Counted from the stretch's first letter, positions 21,928-30,972 are shown. The stretch: 35,414 nucleotides of DNA from an uncultured Bacteroidia bacterium (GCA_902769875.1 CACXQV010000051.1:1-35414); one strand, 5' to 3'. Numbers and translations: made by a program. The notes: a model not told the origin generated them from the letters alone.

Positions 21928-23610
21928 TCAGCATCCCTGCGTTGCCCGTTCCAAGCGTTTCATTATCGAGAAGATGAACACGGCGGAGAGCAGACAGAGC
22001 ACGACGAGCACGCCCCAAACCATCCAGAGCGGCATACCTGTGCCCCAAATGCGGGCGATGACGCTGGTGAGGTAGTTACCGATGGCGGTCACGCAGAACC
22101 ACAAACCCATCATCATGCCCTTGTACTTGGGCGGTGCCACCTTCGTGACAAACGAGATGCCGATGGGACTCAACAGCAACTCGGCGAAAGTCAGGACGAA
22201 ATAGGTGCTAATCAGCCAGTTTGGAGAAACCAAAGTGCTGCTCACGCCACCGTGTACTTTCAGTTCGGCTGGACTGGACAATGGGATGGAACAAATCACC
22301 AAGATGAGGAAGCCGAGGGCGGCCACAATCATACCCAAGCCAATCTTGCGCGGCGAAGACGGCTCCTTGCCTTTCTTGGCCAAGACACCAAAGACGGCCA
22401 TCGAGACGGGTGTCAAGGCGACCACAAAGAACGGGTTGAACTGCTGGAACTGCTGCGGAAGGATGTTGATGGGGTCGGGCATAACACGATACACCGTCCA
22501 AGCCATAATCCACAGGAAAACCGTCACGCCACAACAAATTCCCCTGTTCATCGGTTTGGTCGCTTGGATTGCTCCAAACATCGTGTAAATCGAAACGGCG
22601 ACCAAAGCCAACGCCCAGATATTGAAGCCAAAACGGGTGAAACCACTTGCCGTGCTTTGCGTATAGTCGCGGGCGAAATAGGTCAGGCAAAGACCCGCCT
22701 GCTGGAACGACATCCAGAAGAAAATGACCACGGCAAAGACCATCACCAAGGCCGTAATGCGCTCGCGAGTCTGCTCCTTTGAGAGTTCCACCACGTTCAC
22801 AGTGGTGCTTTCCATCGCCTTGGCCTGCTTGGTGTTCACGTCGGCGTGCTTGAACCAATTGCGGCAACTCAAATAAATCGCCATCGAGAGGATCAATGAA
22901 ATGCAGGCCACGCCGAAACCGTAGTTGTAGGCACCCGACAAAGCGTCGATATAGTTGTTGGCAAAACCTGCCAAATTGCTGATGTCGCCCCCTTGTTGCA
23001 CGGCCAAAGCCTCAAACTTCGACAGCGCATGGGGCGTAATTGTGCCATCCAAATACTGGTGCGCCAACGAAGGAATCTGCGGGACGTAGGTGTAGCCCGC
23101 CTTGCCAAGGAACAAGTCCGTGACTTTGGTTGCCGCCATCGGTGCGAACATCGAACCAATGTTGATGGCCATATAGAACAGACTGAAACCGTTGTCGCGG
23201 AAAGCACTGTATTTGGCCTCGTCGTAGAGGTTGCCCACCATCACCTGCAAGTTGCCCTTGAACAAACCCGTTCCGATGGCGATAAAAGCCAATGCCGAAA
23301 ACATAGTGACTTTGGCTGTTTCGGTGGCCATCGGCACCGCCAAAAGCAGGTAGCCGATGAACATCACCACGATACCGATGCGCACCATCTTGCCGTAGCC
23401 AAAACGGTCGGCGAGCATACCGCCGATGAGGGGCATAAAATAGACGCATCCGAGGAAGATGCCATAAATGTGGCCCGCCTGCGCCTCGTTGTAGCCGAAC
23501 TTGGCTTGCAGGAAGAGCACGAAAATCGCCAACATCGTGTAGTAGCCGAAGCGCTCGCCCGTGTTGGCCAATGCGAGGGCGTAAAGCCCTTTGGGATGTC
23601 CTTTGAACAT
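21928..23610 (-). CDS. POT-family proton-dependent peptide transporter (first copy)
   Basis: 560 residues. The POT/PTR family imports di- and tripeptides with protons across the inner membrane. Family signs: the N-terminal ALANTGERFGYYTMLAIFVLFLQ with the ExxERFxYY motif, GGMLADRFGYGKMV, FKGNLQVMVGNLY, FYMAINIGSMFAP, then a central loop rich in charged residues around 270-300. The C-terminal half has FFWMSFQQAGLCLTYFARDYT, PIGISFVTKVAP and a final helix bundle. About 14 membrane segments. A second POT gene of equal length lies two genes upstream, and both run on the minus strand. Confidence 0.93.
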   Translation of the reverse strand: MFKGHPKGLYALALANTGERFGYYTMLAIFVLFLQAKFGYNEAQAGHIYGIFLGCVYFMPLIGGMLADRFGYGKMVRIGIVVMFIGYLLLAVPMATETAKVTMFSALAFIAIGTGLFKGNLQVMVGNLYDEAKYSAFRDNGFSLFYMAINIGSMFAPMAATKVTDLFLGKAGYTYVPQIPSLAHQYLDGTITPHALSKFEALAVQQGGDISNLAGFANNYIDALSGAYNYGFGVACISLILSMAIYLSCRNWFKHADVNTKQAKAMESTTVNVVELSKEQTRERITALVMVFAVVIFFWMSFQQAGLCLTYFARDYTQSTASGFTRFGFNIWALALVAVSIYTMFGAIQATKPMNRGICCGVTVFLWIMAWTVYRVMPDPINILPQQFQQFNPFFVVALTPVSMAVFGVLAKKGKEPSSPRKIGLGMIVAALGFLILVICSIPLSSPAELKVHGGVSSTLVSPNWLISTYFVLTFAELLLSPIGISFVTKVAPPKYKGMMMGLWFCVTAIGNYLTSVIARIWGTGMPLWMVWGVLVVLCLLSAVFIFSIMKRLERATQGC

Positions 23611-23682
23611 ATTTTTGAGTTTTTATTGTTAGTATTGGTTTGTTTTGGGCAGGGACTCACGTCGCCTGCTTATTGATATGTC

Positions 23683-23695
23683 GCCCCTACGGGGC
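23683..23695. repeat. Hairpin GCCCC-TAC-GGGGC in the POT1-DUF1016 gap
   Basis: Five-bp GC stem embedded in ATGTC...TATGT. It lies between the DUF1016 stop and the POT start and may end the DUF1016 transcript, though no strong U-tract follows. Confidence 0.45.
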
Positions 23696-23709
23696 TATGT
23701 ATAAACGAT

Positions 23710-24924
23710 TTATTCAATTCTATTATTCATTAGGCGTCTGGTTTCGCGGAGTTCCCTTTGCAGCAACTCCATTCGCTCTTTCAGATGCTCTTGCGAAGGC
23801 AAAGCGTCCTTGATGCGAATATTATTATAGGTGGCCACACCCATTGGCGTACTGATGCCCCTGAACGACCATTGCACATCGGTGCTGTTCATATCCGAGC
23901 AAATCAACAAACCGATGGTCGGGTTATCGTCGTCAGCTTTCAGCAGTTCGTCCACTGCATTCACATAATAGTTCAACTTGCCGGCAAATTCAGGCTCGAA
24001 AGGCTTGGCTTTCAACTCGCAAGCGATATAGCACCTCAATCGGATATGATAGAACAAAAGGTCAATTCGTCTCGTGCGGCCACCGACAATGATTTCCTTC
24101 TGTCGACCGATAAAAGCGAATCCCGTCCCCAACTCCAAAAGCAAATCTGTAATGTTTTTGGAAAGCGCATCCTCCAATTCAGCCTCATCGTAAATCTCAT
24201 GCCCCACCGTCGCAAAACCGAAGTCGTAGTTTTCCTTCAGCACTTCCTGAACGAGCTTGCTCTGCAAAGCGGGCAGATGCTCCGAAAAGTTGTTGATGAT
24301 TTTGCCTTGATGCTCAAAAAGATTGGCTTTGATGCAATTAATAAGTGCAGAACGACTTAAACCCTTTTCTATAGTCTGGCTAATATAGAATAATGCTTCT
24401 TTAATGGATTTGCATCTTGTGATTATTTCCACGTGATGCCGCCAAGGCACAAGGGCAAAGGGCAGCGGAAATTCTCTACCAGTTTGGTGGAGTTTTTCTT
24501 CATCCAATTCTGCACCAATCTGGTGCATTTTTATTGAACGTTGATTAACAACACTTTGCATTTCTGCACCAACTTGGTGCAGAAATAATGATTCGTTTTC
24601 TCGAACATAAAAAACATACCATTTCTTCATATACCATAGATTGCGAGCCGAGAAGCCATCATCTTCTGGAAACTCCTTTTTCAGATCAAGGCTAATTTGC
24701 TCCACCACACCCGCTCCCCAGCGTTCTTCGGCCTTTTTTTGCACAAGATCGCGGCCAAGTTGCCAGTTGAAAAGCAATTTCTCCACATTCACCCTTACGG
24801 CGGCCTTCACTTGCGCCGAGCGGTAACGGTGCTTCACTTCCGCAATCCAATCGGCATAGTCAGTATCAATGTGGATGTCGTGCGAACTGACGATGCGAGG
24901 CTGTTCCAAATCGTTGTTTTCCAT
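23710..24924 (-). CDS. DUF1016 (YhcG-type) PDDEXK nuclease-domain protein
   Basis: 404 residues from MENNDLEQPRIV. The N-terminal DUF1016 helical region (SAQVKAAVRVNVEKLLFNWQLGRDLVQKK, FSARNLWYMKKWY) is followed by a variable insert (about 113-150) with three HQxGAE/HQTGRE units. PWRHHVEIITRCKS resumes the domain. The C-terminal nuclease core has GGRTRRIDLLFYH with Asp and CYIACELKAKPFEPEFAGKLNYYV with Glu and Lys. Homologues are abundant in Bacteroidales and are often found in defence or mobile contexts; the substrate is presumed DNA. A TTG two codons earlier is open but ATG 24924 is preferred. It sits between two POT genes but has its own promoter. Confidence 0.92.
   Translation of the reverse strand: MENNDLEQPRIVSSHDIHIDTDYADWIAEVKHRYRSAQVKAAVRVNVEKLLFNWQLGRDLVQKKAEERWGAGVVEQISLDLKKEFPEDDGFSARNLWYMKKWYVFYVRENESLFLHQVGAEMQSVVNQRSIKMHQIGAELDEEKLHQTGREFPLPFALVPWRHHVEIITRCKSIKEALFYISQTIEKGLSRSALINCIKANLFEHQGKIINNFSEHLPALQSKLVQEVLKENYDFGFATVGHEIYDEAELEDALSKNITDLLLELGTGFAFIGRQKEIIVGGRTRRIDLLFYHIRLRCYIACELKAKPFEPEFAGKLNYYVNAVDELLKADDDNPTIGLLICSDMNSTDVQWSFRGISTPMGVATYNNIRIKDALPSQEHLKERMELLQRELRETRRLMNNRIE
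24511..24585. repeat. Palindromic repeats inside the DUF1016 coding sequence
   Basis: TGCACCA-ATC-TGGTGCA (24511-24527) and the longer TTTCTGCACCAA-C-TTGGTGCAGAAA (24561-24585, perfect 12-base arms) encode the HQIGAE and HQVGAE units of the variable insert. A degenerate third unit (CCAGTTTGGTGG, about 24479-24490) encodes HQTGRE. Confidence 0.8.
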
Positions 24925-24941
24925 TGGCAATTATTTTGCTG

Positions 24942-24949
24942 CAAATTTA
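24942..24949 (-). promoter_or_regulatory. -7 promoter box of the DUF1016 gene
   Basis: TAAATTTG on the minus strand, 18 bases before the ATG, the same spacing as in the related queF block. Confidence 0.5.
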
Positions 24950-24971
24950 GCAATTTGTTTGCAACCAGCAC

Positions 24972-25003
24972 AAAAAAAGCCGACATCACTGCCGGCTTTT
25001 TTT
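24972..25003 (-). terminator. Terminator after the second POT gene
   Basis: AAAAAAAGCCG-ACATCACTG-CCGGCTTTTTTT: strong stem with an A-tract on one side and a T-tract on the other, so it can work in both directions. It lies 19 bases past the POT stop and directly upstream of the DUF1016 promoter. Confidence 0.85.
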
Positions 25004-25021
25004 ACACAAAGATTTCAATTC

Positions 25022-26704
25022 TTATTCCGTCACTCTCTCCAACCACTTCACCATGCCGAACATGACGGACATAGAGACGAGGCAGATGAGCAGGAACACG
25101 CCCCAGCACTTCCAGATGTCCCAAGCGTTGAGCATGATGGGACCAACGAAGATGAAGAGGTTGCCGATGGCCGTGGCTCCGAGCCACAAGCCCTGGCAAA
25201 GGCCCACCATGTGGCGCGGAGCCACTTTCGAGACGAAGGACAAGCCTAACGGCGAGATGAACAATTCAGCCACGGTAAGGAAGAAATAGGTGACGATCAT
25301 CACCCACGGAGCGGCCTTGGCAAGGCCAACGGCGGCCATCTGGGCCATATCCATGGCGCGGAAAGCGTCGCCCGAAGGATAGTGCTTCATAATGGAGAAA
25401 ACCATCAGGAAGAGGTAGGCGCAACCGGCCAAACCCATACCGTAGGCAATCTTGCGAGGTGTTGAAACGGCCTTGCCCTTGCGAGCCAACATGGCGAAAA
25501 TGCCCATGACCAACGGGGTCAGAATGATGACGAACAAGGGGTTCAAAGCCTGCCAGATTTCGGGAGCGATGCTCGACGAATCAACGAAGTCGCGGGCAAA
25601 GACCGACAGCGACTGTCCGTTCTGGTGGAACGAGAGCCAGAAGAACACGGCGATGCCCAACACGGCAAACAAAGCGGCCATGCGCTGCTTGATTTCCTTG
25701 GCCATGGCAGCCTTTTCCTCGGCACTGTAGCCAGCGGTTTCGGCGGCCACCTTCTTGGCGGGCTGCGGGAACTTGTTCTTTTGCGTGAAGAAGATAATCA
25801 ACGAAATCAACATGGCGGCCACCGACACGAAGAACGAGAAGTGGACACCTTGGTTGAAAGTAAGGATATAATCGGAGCAGAACTGCGTCAGGTCGGCACC
25901 GTAATTGGCGGTGGGAAGGACGGAGTTTGCCATCGTTTCAGTGAACTTTTGCGTCACCTGACCATCGGCAAGATACTGGTGGCACAGAGCCGACATATCG
26001 GCGTTGTAGATGAAGTTGTGAGCCTTCAGCCACCATTCGCGAAGCATAGGAGCCACGAAGGGAGCAATCACGCCGCCAATGTTGATGAACACGTAGAAAA
26101 TCTGGAAACCGCTGTCGCGCTTGTCCTTGGCCACTGCCAAAGCCTCGGGGCCTTTCTTGGCAGCCTCGGCCTCGAAGTTGTCGTACATCTGTCCGACCAA
26201 AGCCTGCAAGTTGCCCTTGAACAGACCGTTACCGAAAGCAATGCAGAGCAAGGCCACGCAAGTGAAGATGAGGATGCCCCACCATTTCCCGTTGCCGTCG
26301 GCGATAATGCCTTGGGCGTCTTGGCTGAACAGCGGAATAGCCATACCCACATAACCGAGAGCCATGATAATCAAGCCCCACTGGATGGTGCGGTGGTAGT
26401 TCTGCGTGCGGTCGGCGATGATACCGCCCACCAAACTCAACACGTAAATGCCGAAGTAGAACACCGAGTAGATGAGGCCGGCGGTGGCATCGGGCAGTCC
26501 GAACTTCGACACGATGAACAGCAACAGGATGGCGTTCATGATGTAGTAGCCGAAACGCTCACCCATGTTACTTAAAGCGGCTGCAATCAAGCCTTTAGGA
26601 TGTTCCTTTTTTGCCTTCGAGAGGTAGAAAATCAGGAACGGGATGACCACTGCAAGGATGCAGATGAAGATCACCATTGTCACATTTGTTGATAATAATA
26701 CCAT
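25022..26704 (-). CDS. POT-family proton-dependent peptide transporter (second copy)
   Basis: 560 residues. Same family as the gene at 21928-23610 but clearly diverged. It begins with an additional N-terminal membrane helix (MVIFICILAVVIPFLIFYL) before the shared HPKGLIAAALSNMGERFGYYIMNAI, where the ERFxYY motif lies at about residue 50. GGIIADRTQNYHRTIQ, GLFKGNLQALVGQMY, FYVFINIGGVIAPFVAP, FFWLSFHQNGQSLSVFARDFVD and SPLGLSFVSKVAPRHMVG are characteristic. A long periplasmic or cytoplasmic loop (about 210-275) is specific to this copy. It probably imports short peptides, as expected of an asaccharolytic or amino-acid-using gut Bacteroidales. Confidence 0.93.
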   Translation of the reverse strand: MVLLSTNVTMVIFICILAVVIPFLIFYLSKAKKEHPKGLIAAALSNMGERFGYYIMNAILLLFIVSKFGLPDATAGLIYSVFYFGIYVLSLVGGIIADRTQNYHRTIQWGLIIMALGYVGMAIPLFSQDAQGIIADGNGKWWGILIFTCVALLCIAFGNGLFKGNLQALVGQMYDNFEAEAAKKGPEALAVAKDKRDSGFQIFYVFINIGGVIAPFVAPMLREWWLKAHNFIYNADMSALCHQYLADGQVTQKFTETMANSVLPTANYGADLTQFCSDYILTFNQGVHFSFFVSVAAMLISLIIFFTQKNKFPQPAKKVAAETAGYSAEEKAAMAKEIKQRMAALFAVLGIAVFFWLSFHQNGQSLSVFARDFVDSSSIAPEIWQALNPLFVIILTPLVMGIFAMLARKGKAVSTPRKIAYGMGLAGCAYLFLMVFSIMKHYPSGDAFRAMDMAQMAAVGLAKAAPWVMIVTYFFLTVAELFISPLGLSFVSKVAPRHMVGLCQGLWLGATAIGNLFIFVGPIMLNAWDIWKCWGVFLLICLVSMSVMFGMVKWLERVTE

Positions 26705-26752
26705 AATGTTATGAATTTAATTGATGAAATAAATTTCTACTACTTTGGCGGA

Positions 26753-26760
26753 CAAAGATA
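26753..26760 (-). promoter_or_regulatory. Promoter of the second POT gene
   Basis: TATCTTTG on the minus strand, with TTTTTTGC about 21 bases upstream as a candidate -33 element; leader of about 40 bases. Confidence 0.55.
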
Positions 26761-26807
26761 GGGAAAATTCGATTGCACACGCAAAAAAGGAGAAAAACAG
26801 AACAAAA

Positions 26808-26836
26808 AAAATCCCCGACCCGTAGGCCGAGGATGG
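26808..26836 (-). terminator. Terminator after the Rpn-family gene
   Basis: Minus-strand ATCCTCGGCCTACGGGTCGGGGAT stem followed by TTTTTTTT. It lies about 190 bases past the Rpn-family stop, on the far side of an inverted repeat. Confidence 0.6.
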
Positions 26837-26844
26837 ATTTGTCT

Positions 26845-26929
26845 CACGCAGAAATCGCTGAATACGCAGAAGCCTATCGGACAAAATTACGTCGCATTGC
26901 GATTCATAAGATTCTGCGATTTCTGCGTG
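26845..26929. repeat. 14-bp inverted repeat CACGCAGAAATCGC / GCGATTTCTGCGTG
   Basis: Perfect arms at 26845-26858 and 26916-26929 enclose 57 bases that contain another ACGCAGAA copy and GATTCTGCGA. The CGCAGAAATCGC theme is, from memory, a dispersed intergenic repeat. The remainder of the 26705-27022 gap contains nothing else recognisable. Confidence 0.75.
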
Positions 26930-27022
26930 CCAAAAAAACTATTCCACCACGATTTTCCGCGTCACGCCATTCATTTTCACGAGTTTGTCTTTTCTGTAAG
27001 CTATTGTTTTTATCTTGTTGGT

Positions 27023-27922
27023 TTATAACGATTTCAATTCATTTTCTTCCAATCCCGTCGTGGCGAGAATGACGGCATCGTCCACACCGGCGGCTCTCAG
27101 CTTGCGGGCTATGTCTAAGGCTTTTTTCCTTTCACCTTCTTTCATGCCTTCTTCCTTGCCTTCTCTCAAGCCTTCTTCCTTGCCTTCTCTCAGGCCTTCC
27201 TCTTTGCCCTCACGGAAGTGCTTCACATTACTATTATTAATGTCGTTGTAGTCAAACAAGGATTTTTCGTATTGTCTGCGCTCATCAGGTTGCATCTTGT
27301 CAATCTCGGCATGGCGGAACAGCGAGGCAAATACCCTTTCTTGTAAAGCAGCGGGGCGTTCCATCAGCCTCGAAAGGTTGCGCAACACAAACAACCACTT
27401 GTCGTAAAGCGTCACCAACTCGTCTTCTTTCTTATTGAACTTAGGCAACTCAATCGTGATGAACGACAACTTGTCGTAAAACACTTCCTTGGTCGCCACG
27501 TTCATTAGTTTGGCTTCATGGTGGACATCGTCGCTGCTCTTGTCGAAGATGAAATTGAGGATTCCTATCGTGTAGACGGGATTCAGCTTGTAGTCCCAAT
27601 CGCCGCGCTTGGCTTGCTCACGGATGGGAAAAGTGGAGTAATACACCATTCGGTCTGCGAAATAGTCCTGGTCCACGTTCTGCATCTCCACGATGATATG
27701 GTCGCCCTTGTCGGTGGTGCAATACACATCAAATATGGCACGGCGCGAATATACCACCTCGTCAAGATGTTCCGAATTCTGGTAAGTGACGTCCGTAATG
27801 TTGTGCCTGCCTTCGAAAAGGGCATTCAGGAACGAGATCAAGTATTCCTTGTTCAACTCACTGCCGAAGATGTACTTGAAACCGAAGTCGGTGTAAGGGC
27901 TGATGTATCGCTGTCCGTTCAT
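27023..27922 (-). CDS. Rpn-family PD-(D/E)XK nuclease / putative transposase-like protein
   Basis: 299 residues. Start MNGQRYISPYTDFGFKYIFGSELNKE matches the Rpn/PDDEXK_2 family (PF12784 type). The nuclease core is RRAIFDVYCTTDKGDHIIVEMQNVDQDYFADRMVYY, with Asp at about 64 and E-x-Q in place of E-x-K. Helical segments lead to a charged C-terminus with three tandem REGKEEGL-type octapeptides (about 237-260) and KEGERKKALDIARKLRAAGVDD. Homologues (RpnA-E of E. coli) promote RecA-independent recombination and are multicopy in Bacteroidales. Promoter box at 27961-27968. Confidence 0.92.
   Translation of the reverse strand: MNGQRYISPYTDFGFKYIFGSELNKEYLISFLNALFEGRHNITDVTYQNSEHLDEVVYSRRAIFDVYCTTDKGDHIIVEMQNVDQDYFADRMVYYSTFPIREQAKRGDWDYKLNPVYTIGILNFIFDKSSDDVHHEAKLMNVATKEVFYDKLSFITIELPKFNKKEDELVTLYDKWLFVLRNLSRLMERPAALQERVFASLFRHAEIDKMQPDERRQYEKSLFDYNDINNSNVKHFREGKEEGLREGKEEGLREGKEEGMKEGERKKALDIARKLRAAGVDDAVILATTGLEENELKSL
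27134..27215. repeat. 24-bp tandem repeats encoding REGKEEGL
   Basis: About three imperfect copies of a 24-base unit (CTTCCTTGCCTTCTCTCAAG type on the plus strand). Such in-frame units allow length variation by slippage without a frameshift. Confidence 0.75.
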
Positions 27923-27960
27923 AGCGTGGTCGTATTAGATCGTCGGTCACATATTTTTTG

Positions 27961-27968
27961 CAAAATTA
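27961..27968 (-). promoter_or_regulatory. -7 promoter box of the Rpn-family gene
   Basis: TAATTTTG on the minus strand, 38 bases before the ATG. Confidence 0.5.
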
Positions 27969-28116
27969 CCAAAATTTTCGAAAACCAATGCTATTGCGAG
28001 TGAATTTTCCTGAAAACAAAAGATCTAAGCCTTAATCCATTCACTTTTTGCCATCGTGCATTGCCTTATTTGACTGCAAAATTATGGAAAAGAAACCAAT
28101 CAAGCAAAAAAATCCC

Positions 28117-28124
28117 TACTTTTG
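28117..28124 (+). promoter_or_regulatory. -7 promoter box of valS
   Basis: TACTTTTG. The transcript would carry a leader of about 155 bases before the valS start. No T-box or attenuator structure is recognised in it. Confidence 0.5.
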
Positions 28125-28140
28125 CCGATTGTTTTAAACG

Positions 28141-28260
28141 AGGTTACTGGACTGCTTCGTTCCTCGCAGCGACGCAAAGCGACAACAAAAAAGTCCCGCG
28201 TCCCGAAGTCCCGCGTCAAACAACAAATCGAAGATTCGACGAAGTCAATTAAACAATTCA
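28141..28260. repeat. valS leader with dispersed-repeat sequence
   Basis: GGTTACTGGACTGCTTCGTTCCTCGCAGCGACG resembles, from memory, the common CGTCATTGCGAGGAACGAAGCAATCC intergenic repeat in reverse. It is followed by two GTCCCGCGTC units (28192-28219). No gene is visible here. Confidence 0.45.
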
Positions 28261-28286
28261 ACAGTCAACAATTAAACATCCTATAA

Positions 28287-30863
28287 ATGGAAATCAGCAG
28301 CAAATACAGCCCTCAGGAAGTTGAAGGCAAATGGTACGAACACTGGATGGACAAGAACTACTTCCACTCCACTCCCGATGAACGTGAACCCTATACCATC
28401 GTGATCCCGCCGCCGAATGTGACCGGCGTGCTTCACATGGGCCACATGATGAATAACACGATTCAGGACATCCTGATCCGTCGCGCCCGTATGCAAGGCA
28501 AGAACGCCTGCTGGGTGCCTGGCACCGACCACGCTTCCATCGCCACCGAAGCCAAGGTGGTGAACAAGCTGGCGCAACAGGGCATCAAGAAGACTGACAT
28601 TGGCCGCGAGGAGTTCCTCAAGCACGCTTGGGACTGGACCCACGAGCATGGTGGCATCATCCTCAAGCAGCTGCGCCGCCTTGGTTGCTCCTGCGACTGG
28701 GAACGCACCTCGTTCACCATGGACGACATCCGCTCGAAGAGCGTCATCCGCGCCTTCGTTGACCTGTATAACAAAGGCCTGATTTACCGTGGCGTGCGTA
28801 TGGTCAACTGGGATCCGAAAGCCTTAACGGCTTTGAGCGACGAGGAAGTCATCTTCAAAGATGAGCACAGCAAGCTGTTCTACCTGCGTTATTACCTTCA
28901 TGAGGACGATGGAACGGGTGCCACGGGCGCTGAAGGCGAGATCATCCATACCGACGAGCAAGGTCGCCGCTATGCCGTAGTGGCCACCACGCGCCCCGAA
29001 ACCATCATGGGCGACACCGCCATGTGCATCAACCCTGCCGACCCCAAGAACCAATGGCTGCGCGGCAAGAAAGTCGTGGTGCCGCTGGTCAACCGCGTCA
29101 TCCCCGTTATCGAGGACGGCTATGTCGACATCGAGTTCGGTACGGGTTGCTTGAAGGTCACTCCCGCCCACGACGTGAACGACTACATGCTCATGAAGGA
29201 AGCCGGCCTGCTGGAAAAGATCGAGGACTATAATAATAAGGTGGGGTACTCCGAGCGTACCAATGTGCCGATTGAGCCGAAGCTCTCGATGCAGTGGTTC
29301 CTCAAAATGGAACACCTCGCCGACATCGCCCTGAAACCCGTGTTGAATGGCGACATCAAGTTCTATCCTGCCAAATATGTCAACCTCTACCGTCACTGGT
29401 TGGAGAACATCAAGGACTGGTGCATCAGCCGCCAGCTGTGGTGGGGCCATCAGATTCCGGCCTACTACCAGATTCCGGCCTACTACCTGCCCGAAGGCGG
29501 TTTCGTGGTCGCCGAGACACCCGAAGAAGCCCTGAAACTCGCCATCGAGAAGACCGGCAACAAGAATTTGACCCTCAAAGACTTACGCCAAGACGACGAT
29601 GCTTTGGACACTTGGTTCAGCTCGTGGCTGTGGCCTTTGTCACTTTTCAACGGCATCCTCGACCCCGACAATGCCGAGTTCAAGTACTACTACCCCACCA
29701 ACGACCTCATCACCGCCCCCGACATCATCTTCTTCTGGGTGGCGCGTATGATTATGGCTGGCGAGGAATACCAAAATGAAGTGCCGTTCAAGAATGTGTA
29801 CTTCACGGGTATCGTGAGAGACAAGTTGGGCCGCAAGATGTCTAAGTCATTGGGCAACTCTCCCGACCCGATCGAACTCATCGACAAGTTCGGTGCCGAC
29901 GGAGTGCGTATGGGCATGATGCTCAGCGCCCCAGCCGGCAACGACATCCTCTTCGATGAGGCCCTCTGCGAACAAGGCCGCAACTTCTGCAACAAGATTT
30001 GGAACGCCTTGCGTCTCGTGAAAGGCTGGAATGTTGACCAAAAAGCCGCTCAACCCGAGGCCGCCAAGATGGCCGTCAAGTGGTTTGAGACCCGCTTCAA
30101 CCAAGTGCTGGCCGAAACCAACGACAACATTGACAAGTACCGTCTCAGCGACGCCTTGATGGGCATCTACAAGCTCACTTGGGACGACTTCTGCTCATGG
30201 TACCTCGAGATGGTGAAGGCTCCGCAAGGCCAGGGTATCGACCCCGTGACCTACGCCGCCACCATTAAGTTCTTCGAGAATCTGATGCTCTTGCTGCACC
30301 CCTTCATGCCGTTCATCACCGAGGAAATCTGGCACGCCATCGCCGAGCGCAAGGAGGGTGGCGACATCATCATTGCACAGCAGCCCAAACTGCAAGCTGC
30401 TGACGAGGCTATCCTGAAGCAGTTCGAGTTTACTCAAGAGGTCATCAACAACGTCCGCAAGGTGCGCAGCGACAAGAATATCGCCTTCCGCGACGCCATC
30501 CAACTCGTGGTGAAGGGCACGGCCAACAAGAACTTCGACTGCGTCATTGCCAAGCTCTGCAACGTGAGCGAAGTGAGTTATGTGGCTGAGGCTCCCGCCG
30601 GTGCCTTCGGCTTCATCGTGGGCAGCACCGAGTTCTTCGTGCCGCTCACCGGCAGCGTCGATGTGGAGGCAGAAATCAAGAAGCTGGAAGAAGAACTGAA
30701 ATATGCCCAGGGCTTCCTGAAGAGCGTTGAGGCGAAGCTCTCCAACGAACGCTTCGTAAGTGGTGCTCCTGCCGCCGTTGTCGACAAGGAACGCAAGAAG
30801 AAAGCCGACGCCGAAGCCAAGATTGCCGTGATTGAGCAGCAGCTGGCTGGGTTGAAGAAGTGA
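28287..30863 (+). CDS. valS: Valine--tRNA ligase ValS
   Basis: 858 residues, class I synthetase. HIGH motif [15 protein letters not shown] with HMGH at 50-53. [22 protein letters not shown] is the next conserved block. The editing (CP1) domain follows, with [36 protein letters not shown] is at about 378-393, [12 protein letters not shown] at 517-528, then the anticodon-binding domain and a C-terminal coiled-coil arm ([26 protein letters not shown]). It charges tRNA-Val and edits Thr-tRNA-Val. An in-frame perfect 18-bp duplication gives [12 protein letters not shown] next to the catalytic fold. No T-box leader. Confidence 0.98.
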   Translation: MEISSKYSPQEVEGKWYEHWMDKNYFHSTPDEREPYTIVIPPPNVTGVLHMGHMMNNTIQDILIRRARMQGKNACWVPGTDHASIATEAKVVNKLAQQGIKKTDIGREEFLKHAWDWTHEHGGIILKQLRRLGCSCDWERTSFTMDDIRSKSVIRAFVDLYNKGLIYRGVRMVNWDPKALTALSDEEVIFKDEHSKLFYLRYYLHEDDGTGATGAEGEIIHTDEQGRRYAVVATTRPETIMGDTAMCINPADPKNQWLRGKKVVVPLVNRVIPVIEDGYVDIEFGTGCLKVTPAHDVNDYMLMKEAGLLEKIEDYNNKVGYSERTNVPIEPKLSMQWFLKMEHLADIALKPVLNGDIKFYPAKYVNLYRHWLENIKDWCISRQLWWGHQIPAYYQIPAYYLPEGGFVVAETPEEALKLAIEKTGNKNLTLKDLRQDDDALDTWFSSWLWPLSLFNGILDPDNAEFKYYYPTNDLITAPDIIFFWVARMIMAGEEYQNEVPFKNVYFTGIVRDKLGRKMSKSLGNSPDPIELIDKFGADGVRMGMMLSAPAGNDILFDEALCEQGRNFCNKIWNALRLVKGWNVDQKAAQPEAAKMAVKWFETRFNQVLAETNDNIDKYRLSDALMGIYKLTWDDFCSWYLEMVKAPQGQGIDPVTYAATIKFFENLMLLLHPFMPFITEEIWHAIAERKEGGDIIIAQQPKLQAADEAILKQFEFTQEVINNVRKVRSDKNIAFRDAIQLVVKGTANKNFDCVIAKLCNVSEVSYVAEAPAGAFGFIVGSTEFFVPLTGSVDVEAEIKKLEEELKYAQGFLKSVEAKLSNERFVSGAPAAVVDKERKKKADAEAKIAVIEQQLAGLKK
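29451..29486. repeat. Perfect 18-bp tandem duplication inside valS
   Basis: CAGATTCCGGCCTACTAC occurs twice in direct succession (29451-29468, 29469-29486), duplicating QIPAYY in frame. Confidence 0.9.
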
Positions 30864-30884
30864 TTCTCAACAGAATAAAAAAAG

Positions 30885-30924
30885 AAATCGGGCTTCATCA
30901 TTGGTTGGTGGAGCCCGATTTGTT
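30885..30924 (+). terminator. Intrinsic terminator of valS
   Basis: Perfect 10-bp stem AAATCGGGCT (30885-30894) / AGCCCGATTT (30912-30921) followed by TGTTTAATT. Located 22 bases past the stop. Confidence 0.8.
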
Positions 30925-30972
30925 TAATTGTGCATTGTCAATATCAGCATGATATATTTGTTCTCTTTAAAT

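Noticed and set aside
28125-28286. T-box leader of valS
   Set aside because: No T-box sequence or specifier stem was recognised, and T-boxes are not typical of Bacteroidetes.
29294-29779. Alternate-frame open frames inside valS, and similar ones inside dnaA and the EamA gene
   Set aside because: Arg/Pro/His-rich shadows of GC-rich coding sequence with no independent support.
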